DNA of 29,146 nucleotides from an uncultured Clostridia bacterium (lineage in GTDB: Bacteria > Bacillota > Clostridia > Oscillospirales > Oscillospiraceae): positions 1 to 29,146 of the forward strand of contig CALDMR010000117.1 of assembly GCA_937915065.1 (NCBI GenBank), written 5' to 3'. The position numbers were made by a program, and so were the translations under genes. This document shows positions 23,703 through 29,146 of this stretch, piece after piece. A model generated the notes under the pieces. That model searched no databases. It was not told the DNA's origin and worked only from the letters and a program-made list of their open reading frames with translations. The first letter of the stretch is position 1, and each line of letters opens with the position of its first letter.

Positions 23703-23818
23703 TACAGGGGGAACTGCGTTCCCCCTGTAGAACCCCTATCACCAGTCTGCGGACTGGTGTCGCGCCCCAAGGGCGCTGAGTCAAAGTACTTTTGTCAGGC
23801 ACATGTCCTGACAAAAGT
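23703..23818. repeat. Row of four perfect hairpins after arcB
   Basis: Four perfect inverted repeats follow the arcB stop. They are TACAGGGGGAAC/GTTCCCCCTGTA with a 3-base loop (23703-23729), CACCAGTC/GACTGGTG with a TGCG loop (23740-23759), GCGCCC/GGGCGC with a 3-base loop (23762-23776), and ACTTTTGTCAGG/CCTGACAAAAGT with a 7-base loop (23788-23818). None has a proper T-run. The last one overlaps the tandem repeat that follows. Confidence 0.85.
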
Positions 23819-24042
23819 GATTTTGATTTGTTTCGCTGCGGGCAGTGGTGTCCTGCTTCGGACGGATTGGGTTTTATTGCGCGGCAGGTATATGTCCTGC
23901 TTCGGACGGATTGGGTTCTGTTGCGCGGCGGGCGCATGTTCCGACAAAAGTGGTTTTAATTTGTTTCGCTGCGGGCGGTGGCGTCCTGCGCGGGCGCGTG
24001 TCCTATTTCGGGCGGGGTGGATTTTATTGCGCGGCGGAATCG
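23804..24042. repeat. Degenerate tandem repeat, 44-45 bp period
   Basis: Units begin TGTCCTG or TGTTCCG and end in a TTCGCTGCGGGC or TTGCGCGGCGGG block. Starts are at 23804, 23849, 23893 and 23937, then a truncated 17-base unit at 23982 and a sixth at 23999. Units 1 and 4 share GACAAAAGTG and TTTGTTTCGCTGCGGGC. Units 2 and 3 share CTGCTTCGGACGGATTGGG. Two subtypes therefore alternate in the order A-B-B-A-(short)-B'. There is no ribosome-bound gene in the 411 bp between arcB and the carrier gene. An open frame through it has a repeat-derived sequence and is not credible. Confidence 0.8.
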
Positions 24043-24110
24043 GGGGGCGGGGGCTCTCTTGAAGCTTTTTGTGCTTTGGGTGCAAATATCCCCGGAAAGG
24101 GTGAAATGAT

Positions 24111-25499
24111 ATGAAACGATTCAAAATGCCCACGGCCTATGCCATTTTGGCGGGGCTGCTGGTGGCGGTGGCGGCGGCCACCTGGATCATTCCCACGGGG
24201 CAGTATGACTATGTGAACGGCGCGCCGGTGGCGGGCAGCTATCACGCTGTGGCGCCCGCGCCCCGGGGGATCGGGGCGGTGCTGCTCAGCCCCCTTCAGG
24301 GCTTTTTCGACGCGGTGGATGTGGAACTGTTCATTTTGATGGTGGGCGGTTTTCTGGGCGTGGTGATGGAAACGGGGGCCATCAACAGCGGCGTGGCCGC
24401 AGTGGTGCGGCGGATGCGGGGCCGGGAAAAGTGGATGATCCCCATTTTGATGATCCTGTTCGGCATCGGCGGCACCACCTTCGGTATGTGGGAGGAGACC
24501 ATGGCCTTTTATCCCATTTTGCTGCCGGTGTTCCTGGCGGCGGGGTATGACGCCGTGGTCAGCGTTTCCGTGGTGCTGCTGGGGGCGGGGGCCGGTGTGC
24601 TGTGCTCCACGGTGAACCCCTTTGCCACGGGGATCGCCGCCGGTTTTGCCGGGGTTTCCCTGGGCGAAGGGCTGGTGCTGCGCGTGGTGATGCTCGTGGT
24701 TTACGAAGGGGCGGCGATCTGGTTTGTCATGCGGTATGCCGCCCGGGTGAAGGCGGACCCGGCGCGCTCCGTGGTGGCCCGCGGCCGCTGGAAAGAGCAC
24801 GAGATCCCGGATATGGACGAGGCCGCCCCCCTGAGCGGGCGGCAGAAGCTGGTGCTGGTGCTGTTTGCGGCGGTATTTCTGGTGATGATTTACAGCGTGA
24901 TCCCCTTTGCGGACATGGGCATCACGGCGCTGCCCACCCTGGGCTGGTGGTTCCCGGAACTGGGGGCGCTGTTCCTGGCCGGGGGACTGGTGATCGGACT
25001 GGTGTACGGCATGGGCGAGGCCAAGGTGGCCGAGCGCTTCACCCTGGGCGCGGCGGATCTTTTGAGTGTGGCTTTTATCATCGGCATGAGTCGGGGCATC
25101 ACCACGCTGATGAACGACGGGCTGATCACCGATACGGTGCTGTATTGGGGCGAGCAGCTGCTGACGGGCACGGGCAGCATTGCCTTTATTCTGCTGACCT
25201 ATCTGCTGTACCTTCCGCTGTCGGTGCTGATCCCCTCTTCTTCGGGGCTGGCCACCCTGTCTGTTCCCATTATGGCGCCCCTGGGCCAGTTTGCCGACGT
25301 GGGCGGAGCGCTGATCGTCACGGCCTTTCAGTCCGCTTCCGGCCTGGTCAATCTGGTCACGCCCACCTCTGCTGTGGTTATGGGGGCGCTGGTGTTCGGC
25401 CGCATCCCCTATGACCGGTGGCTGAAATATATTTGGAAGCTGCTGGTTGTGTTCCTGCTGCTGACTCTGGGCTTTTTGATCCTCGGCGCGCTGCTGTAA
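24111..25499 (+). CDS. YfcC-family carrier, probably arginine/ornithine antiporter
   Basis: This 462-residue protein has about 12 hydrophobic segments and the features of the YfcC / C4-dicarboxylate anaerobic carrier-like family: MPTAYAILAGLLVAVAAATW at the start, GGTTFGMWEETMAFYPIL near residue 123, and LIPSSSGLATLSVPIMAPL near residue 376. The ligand-binding loops are rich in Gly, Ser and Thr. In ADI clusters, proteins of this family act as arginine:ornithine exchangers (ArcD-like), and its place after arcA and arcB supports that. GGAAAGGGTGA precedes the ATG. A 411-bp gap with hairpins and repeats separates it from arcB, so its level may differ. No carbamate kinase gene (arcC) is in the window. 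Confidence 0.9.
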   Translation: MKRFKMPTAYAILAGLLVAVAAATWIIPTGQYDYVNGAPVAGSYHAVAPAPRGIGAVLLSPLQGFFDAVDVELFILMVGGFLGVVMETGAINSGVAAVVRRMRGREKWMIPILMILFGIGGTTFGMWEETMAFYPILLPVFLAAGYDAVVSVSVVLLGAGAGVLCSTVNPFATGIAAGFAGVSLGEGLVLRVVMLVVYEGAAIWFVMRYAARVKADPARSVVARGRWKEHEIPDMDEAAPLSGRQKLVLVLFAAVFLVMIYSVIPFADMGITALPTLGWWFPELGALFLAGGLVIGLVYGMGEAKVAERFTLGAADLLSVAFIIGMSRGITTLMNDGLITDTVLYWGEQLLTGTGSIAFILLTYLLYLPLSVLIPSSSGLATLSVPIMAPLGQFADVGGALIVTAFQSASGLVNLVTPTSAVVMGALVFGRIPYDRWLKYIWKLLVVFLLLTLGFLILGALL

Positions 25500-25550
25500 G
25501 GGGCGGGCGCGGATTTGGCGGGAGGAACCCCTTGCTTTGCGTTTGCGCAG

Positions 25551-25600
25551 AAAAAGCCCGGCGGGCATCCCTGTTAGGGAGCCCGCCGGGCTTGGTTTTT
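25551..25600. terminator. Bidirectional terminator between the carrier gene and mrp
   Basis: AAGCCCGGCGGGC and GCCCGCCGGGCTT form a long stem, extended inside by TCCC/GGGA, around a TGTTA core. AAAAA on the left and TTGGTTTTT on the right allow termination from both convergent sides. The mrp stop codon lies within its right edge. Confidence 0.93.
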
Positions 25601-26441
25601 ATGCTTCAAATACTTTGTTGGGCAGCGTTTCCACGGCGTCGGCAACGGCCTTCATCCAGTCGCCTTCGAAGTCTTCGATCCGGCCGGCATCCACCAGGGA
25701 AGCGAGCTTGGGATCGATGGGCATTTCTGCCAGCAGATCCAGGCCGTGACGGGCGGCGGCTTCCTGGCTCCGGCTTTCGCCGAACAGGGAGATCTTCTTG
25801 CCGCAGTCGGGGCAGACGATATAGCTCATGTTCTCGACGATGCCGAGGATGGGCACATCCATCATTTCTGCCATACGGACGGCCTTTTCTACCACCATGC
25901 CCACCAGCTCCTGGGGAGAGGCGACGATGACGATGCCGTCCACCGGCAGGGACTGGAAGGTGCTCAGGGCCACATCGCCGGTGCCGGGAGGCATATCGAC
26001 GAACATGTAGTCCACATCATCCCACAGCACATCGGTCCAGAACTGGGTCACCACGCTGCCGATGATGGGGCCGCGCCACAGCACGGGGTCCTCTTCGTTT
26101 TCCAGCAGCAGGTTGATGGACATGACCTGGATGCCGCTTTTGGTCTGCACGGGGAAAATGGCGGATTCGTTGCCGGTGGCTTTTTCCTTCAGGCCGAAAG
26201 ACTTGGGGATGGACGGGCCGGTGATATCCGCGTCCAGCACAGCGGTGCGGTAGCCGCGGCGCTGCATGGTGACGGCCAGCTGAGAGGTGACCATGGATTT
26301 ACCCACGCCGCCCTTGCCGGACACCACGCCGATCACTTTTTTCACGGTGCTGCCTTCGTGCAGCTTGGCCAGCAGACTGCCGGGCTTGCGCTCTTCGCAG
26401 TTTTCGCCGCAGCTGCCGCAATCGTGGTTGCATTCGCTCAT
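25599..26441 (-). CDS. mrp: Mrp/ApbC-family iron-sulfur cluster carrier ATPase
   Basis: Mrp proteins are P-loop ATPases that carry and deliver [4Fe-4S] clusters. The 280-residue product has an N-terminal cysteine cluster CNHDCGSCGENC (Cys4, 8, 11, 15), a deviant Walker A GKGGVGKS (42-49), DADITGPSIPK (70-80), VDMPPGTGD (148-156) and the cluster-bridging CPDC (Cys210, Cys213). The short Cys-rich start replaces the longer domain found in other Mrp proteins and is common in Clostridia. AAGGAGG precedes the ATG. A 7-bp hairpin lies just upstream of that site. It follows the YhaN-like gene by 70 bp on the same strand. Confidence 0.95.
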   Translation of the reverse strand: MSECNHDCGSCGENCEERKPGSLLAKLHEGSTVKKVIGVVSGKGGVGKSMVTSQLAVTMQRRGYRTAVLDADITGPSIPKSFGLKEKATGNESAIFPVQTKSGIQVMSINLLLENEEDPVLWRGPIIGSVVTQFWTDVLWDDVDYMFVDMPPGTGDVALSTFQSLPVDGIVIVASPQELVGMVVEKAVRMAEMMDVPILGIVENMSYIVCPDCGKKISLFGESRSQEAAARHGLDLLAEMPIDPKLASLVDAGRIEDFEGDWMKAVADAVETLPNKVFEA

Positions 26442-26459
26442 GATAAAACTTCCTCCTTG

Positions 26460-26476
26460 CGCCGCCTTTGGCGGCG
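26460..26476 (-). promoter_or_regulatory. Small hairpin just upstream of the mrp ribosome site
   Basis: CGCCGCC-TTT-GGCGGCG on the plus strand forms a 7-bp stem. On the minus strand it ends a few bases before AAGGAGG, where it could affect ribosome access. On the plus strand GGTTTTT follows it, but no plus-strand gene precedes it. Confidence 0.4.
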
Positions 26477-26511
26477 GGTTTTTATGATTTGCCGGCGACT
26501 GTGCGTTGCGT

Positions 26512-28755
26512 TCAGCGCCAGCGGTTTTCAGATAAAGATATTATATGCACATTTTCTGCTTTTTGTAAATAGACAGCTTCCCGGCTTTGACAGGTGAAGA
26601 GCAAAATCTGCCGGCGGCGGGCCTCCTGCTGCAGCCAGTCCAGGGCGGCGGCCATGCGGGCTTCGTCAAAGGTGACCAGGGTGTCGTCCAGGATCAGGGG
26701 CACCTGCTTTTCCGCGGGCAACACCTGTTCGCAGATGGCCAGGCGCACCGCCAGATACAGCTGGTCTGCCGCGCCCTGGCTCAGCAGGGCGGCCTCGCGG
26801 GGAACGGCGTCTTCTCCCGCGGCGGCGGCGCGGAGGCGGGCGTCCACCAGCACCTCGTGATAGCGGCCGCCGGTCAGGGTTTCAAAAATCTCGCCGGCGC
26901 GGCGGCCCAGGGCGGGGGAAAACCGGTTTTGCAGGGTGGCGTCGGCTTCGGCCAGCGCTTCCATGGCCAGGGAGATGGCGTCGTATTCCTCCTGGGCGGC
27001 GTCGCGCTGGGCTTCCAGGCTTTCCAGACGGGCGGACAGTTCAATTTCGTCGCCCACGGTTTCTGCGGCGCCCCGGGCGTGATCCATGCGGCTGCGCAGC
27101 TCTGCGCAGCGCTCCTCGGCCTCTTTCAGCTGGGCGCTCAGGGCGGCGGGCGCTTCGGCGGGGCGCTCCAGGGCCTCTTCTTCGGCGGTCAGGGGGGCGT
27201 CGTCGGGCAGCTGGCTGCGCAGTGTCCGGCAGCGTTCCTGCAGCTGGGCGGTCTGGTGGGTCAGGGTTTGCAGCTGCTTCCATTTCCGCAGACCGGATTC
27301 CAGCAGGGGAGAAACCTGGTGGACATTTTCGATGTCGGGACAGAAAGAACTGGTTTCTTCCAGGATCTCTGCGGAGAGTTTTTTATAGGTCTGGAAGAAA
27401 TTCTGCCAGGAAGCGTTGATTTGGGCTTCGGCTTCCTTTTGGGCTATGAGGGCGTTATATACCTTATTATAATGAATCAGCAGGGGCTCGATGGCCTCCG
27501 GCGTTTCCACGCCGTAGGGCGACAGCAGGGCGGCGGCTTCCGCCTGGGCCTTGCGGCGGCTGCGGCGGCGGACAAGGCCCAGCAAAAGGGGAACGGCGGC
27601 TGCGGCCAGGCAAAGCAGATAGCTTTGCTGGAAATAATAGGCTCCGGCGCCCAAAAGCCCGGCGGCCAGGGCGGTGAGCAGCGCGATCACGGGTACGCTG
27701 GGGGCGGCATGCTGCATCAGCGCGCGGTGGCGTTCTGCCTCGCTGCGCACTTTTTCGGCGGCGGCCTCCGGTTCGGCGGGGTAGAAACAGCAGTCCTGGG
27801 CGGCGGTCTGGGCGGCGGCCGTCTGCTTTTTGGCTTCTTCGGCCTGGGATTGGATGTGGTTCATGGACACCTGGGTGGTCAGCAGATTGGCGGCATTGAA
27901 TTTAATGCGCATCAGCTGTTCCGCTGGGGGGATGTTGGCATCTTCTATTTCAGTGCGCAGGGCCTGGGCGGCCTGCTCCGCCTGCTGCAGTTCGGCCCGG
28001 GCGGAAAACAGGGCCCGCTTGGCTTCAATGCGATCCATCCGCTGGTGCAGGGCCAGCTTGTCCGCGCTGCTGCGGCAGATGCTTTCGGCGTCCTCCAGGG
28101 CCCGCCGGTCCTCGTCGATCTGGCGGCGCAGGGTACGGATGCGGGCCAGTTGGTCTGCTGTTTCCTCGATGGCGGCTTCCGTTTGGGGCAGAATACCGCT
28201 TTTGTGGTGCCGGCGGCGGTTCAGTGCGCTGCGCAGGAGCTTTTCGCTTTCTATATAAGAGGTATCCTCCTCGCCGGAGGAGACAAGGGAAACAATGCGC
28301 TTTTCCAGTTCGGCGTCCTGATCCACGGCCAGATTGCTTTGGCGGATAAAGGCGCTGCGCTCAAATACGCTGCGGGGCACACCGGTGAGCAGTTCGCCGG
28401 CATTTTGGCCGGTCATGCCCTCCACCTGGTTGGCTGTGCCGGCGTAAGCGGCGTAAAAGCGGCCCATGGGCGCGCCGCCCTGAACGGTGTCGCGCACCAG
28501 CACCAGGTCGTGTTGGCCGTCGTTCACATCAATGCGGCCCTTCATGGAGGCTCCGCTCCAGGGGGCGTATCGGTTCTTGTCCGCCAGGGGGCCCCGCTCG
28601 CGGCCCGGCAGGCCATATAGCATGGCCCGCAGAAAGGCGAGCCAGGTGGACTTGCCGGATTCGTTGGGGGCCTGGATCACATTCAGGCCTTCCTGGAGAT
28701 CCAGGGTGGCGTTGTTGAAACAGCCGAAAGTGGCCGTGAGGGATTGTAAAATCAT
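26512..28755 (-). CDS. YhaN-like AAA ATPase (SMC/Rad50-type, membrane-linked)
   Basis: This 747-residue protein has a Rad50/SbcC-like split ATPase. Walker A APNESGKST is at residues 29-37, and a late signature-like LLSQGAADQLYLAVRLA and Walker B VPLILDDTLVTFDEARM are near the C-terminus. Between them are two coiled-coil stretches. A pair of hydrophobic helices (SVPVIALLTALAAGLLGAGA and a second one ending LLLGLVRRR, about residues 355-400) interrupts the coils, as in YhaN proteins. YhaN usually works with the SbcD-like nuclease YhaO. No nuclease gene adjoins it here: the 390 bp upstream hold no such gene. The ATG at 28755 follows GGAG by six bases; an upstream in-frame start lacks support. 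Confidence 0.85.
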   Translation of the reverse strand: MILQSLTATFGCFNNATLDLQEGLNVIQAPNESGKSTWLAFLRAMLYGLPGRERGPLADKNRYAPWSGASMKGRIDVNDGQHDLVLVRDTVQGGAPMGRFYAAYAGTANQVEGMTGQNAGELLTGVPRSVFERSAFIRQSNLAVDQDAELEKRIVSLVSSGEEDTSYIESEKLLRSALNRRRHHKSGILPQTEAAIEETADQLARIRTLRRQIDEDRRALEDAESICRSSADKLALHQRMDRIEAKRALFSARAELQQAEQAAQALRTEIEDANIPPAEQLMRIKFNAANLLTTQVSMNHIQSQAEEAKKQTAAAQTAAQDCCFYPAEPEAAAEKVRSEAERHRALMQHAAPSVPVIALLTALAAGLLGAGAYYFQQSYLLCLAAAAVPLLLGLVRRRSRRKAQAEAAALLSPYGVETPEAIEPLLIHYNKVYNALIAQKEAEAQINASWQNFFQTYKKLSAEILEETSSFCPDIENVHQVSPLLESGLRKWKQLQTLTHQTAQLQERCRTLRSQLPDDAPLTAEEEALERPAEAPAALSAQLKEAEERCAELRSRMDHARGAAETVGDEIELSARLESLEAQRDAAQEEYDAISLAMEALAEADATLQNRFSPALGRRAGEIFETLTGGRYHEVLVDARLRAAAAGEDAVPREAALLSQGAADQLYLAVRLAICEQVLPAEKQVPLILDDTLVTFDEARMAAALDWLQQEARRRQILLFTCQSREAVYLQKAENVHIISLSENRWR

Positions 28756-28821
28756 AGTGCGCTCCAATACTATATATAATGTATACGATACCATAATAAA
28801 ATATAAAATGCTACTGTCCCT

Positions 28822-28850
28822 ATTGTAGCATAGGGGCGGGCGCTTGTCTA
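28822..28850 (-). promoter_or_regulatory. Promoter of the YhaN-like gene, with an inverted repeat over the start site
   Basis: On the minus strand TAGACA (-35) and TACAAT (-10) are separated by 17 bp, each matching the consensus at five of six positions. ATGCTAC (28808-28814) and GTAGCAT (28825-28831) form a 7-bp inverted repeat overlapping the -10 and start site, a possible operator. Confidence 0.6.
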
Positions 28851-28890
28851 AACAATTCTACCCCGGCGTTGTTGTGCAAAGGAGCGAAAG

Positions 28891-28974
28891 ATGGAGGATG
28901 GCCTTGTGAAAGTGCCGAAAGGGGGCCTATATCTTGGGGTCGCAGGGATTTTTGAGCCGAATACCATGGGGTGA
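28891..28974 (+). CDS. Possible small ORF (27 codons) with good ribosome site
   Basis: AAAGGAG lies six bases before an ATG that opens a 27-residue frame (MEDGLVKVPKGGLYLGVAGI then FEPNTMG). No promoter, signal or family match is visible. It lies in a 273-bp gap between the YhaN promoter and the exit promoter. It could be a chance ORF, so it is listed at low confidence. Confidence 0.22.
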   Translation: MEDGLVKVPKGGLYLGVAGIFEPNTMG

Positions 28975-29028
28975 AAAGGGAAAGAATATAAAATGTAAAA
29001 AAGAAGTACTGAAAAAGTAAAAAAGGGG

Positions 29029-29057
29029 TTGACAATTACTTGATCCTTTGGTATGAT
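29029..29057 (+). promoter_or_regulatory. Strong consensus promoter reading out of the window, possibly of an rRNA operon
   Basis: TTGACA and TATGAT are separated by exactly 17 bp. The preceding 45 bases are A/T-rich runs resembling an UP element. Downstream, TTGAAAAAACTTGAAAAAAG (29122-29141) then GTTCTT at the edge looks like the upstream part of a second tandem promoter. Such double promoters with A-tracts are characteristic of rRNA operons in Firmicutes, but the transcribed gene is outside the window. Confidence 0.75.
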
Positions 29058-29146
29058 AGTCAAGCTTTCAATTTTAGAGAGCAATGCAACCGGCAAAAAC
29101 AATAGAAAACCGCGAAAAGATTTGAAAAAACTTGAAAAAAGTTCTT

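Noticed and set aside
23804..24042. CRISPR array
   Set aside because: The 44-45 bp units are directly joined and degenerate along their whole length, with no constant repeat alternating with unique spacers, and no cas genes are present.
23757..24114. Cys/Arg-rich small proteins translated through the arcB-carrier gap
   Set aside because: The frames follow the tandem repeat in several registers, lack ribosome sites and have no conserved features. The DNA-level repeat explains them.
26587..28620. 677-codon plus-strand open frame opposite the YhaN-like gene
   Set aside because: It is a shadow with repetitive Gly/Gln/Phe content, and the minus-strand product has ATPase motifs and coiled coils.

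Overview
The window is dense, high-GC chromosomal DNA with housekeeping genes typical of a Gram-positive anaerobe. Several features suggest a high-GC member of the Clostridia, probably Oscillospiraceae/Ruminococcaceae-like: miaB, mutS and mutL in one operon, CIRCE-controlled groESL, an arginine deiminase cluster with a YfcC-type carrier, a BcrA-type ABC exporter next to a two-component system, and strong AGGAGG-type ribosome sites. The lineage is an inference. No phage, insertion sequence, CRISPR array, tRNA or rRNA gene was found inside the window.

Layout, left to right. (1) 1-7720, minus strand: one long operon, miaB - zinc-ribbon protein - nitroreductase - mutS - CPBP membrane protease - mutL (3' end cut by the window edge), from a promoter at 7691-7719. 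(2) 7754-11213, minus strand: response regulator - histidine kinase - ABC ATPase - ABC permease. A perfect palindrome upstream of the ABC genes is a likely regulator site, and a terminator closes the unit. (3) 11394-12056, plus strand: a lone GNAT acetyltransferase behind a G-quadruplex-like tract. (4) 12236-14338, minus strand: groES-groEL with an extended CIRCE operator on its promoter. (5) 14436-16596, minus strand: a lipid kinase and a THUMP-type RNA methyltransferase, preceded by two 12-14 bp palindromes. (6) 16723-18240, minus strand: prfC, which appears to lack about 22 residues around switch I. (7) 18614-20886, plus strand: an ECF-type sigma factor, an overlapping membrane-anchored DUF4367-like protein, a small two-helix membrane protein, and a membrane protein with a Big_14-like domain. 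A decayed gene remnant, a tiny ORF and a terminator follow. (8) 21390-25600, plus strand: arginine deiminase, ornithine carbamoyltransferase and a YfcC-type carrier. The last two are separated by four perfect hairpins and a degenerate 44-45 bp tandem repeat. (9) 25599-28850, minus strand: a YhaN-like ATPase and Mrp/ApbC. (10) 29029-29146: a consensus promoter with AT-rich upstream tracts fires out of the right edge, possibly towards an rRNA operon.

The most interesting points are the switch-I deletion in RF3, the ECF/DUF4367 operon whose sensor gene changes base composition mid-gene, the hairpin-plus-repeat block inside the arginine deiminase cluster, the palindrome at the ABC promoter, and the exit promoter. 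All family assignments come from reading translated sequence and remembered family motifs; no searches were run.
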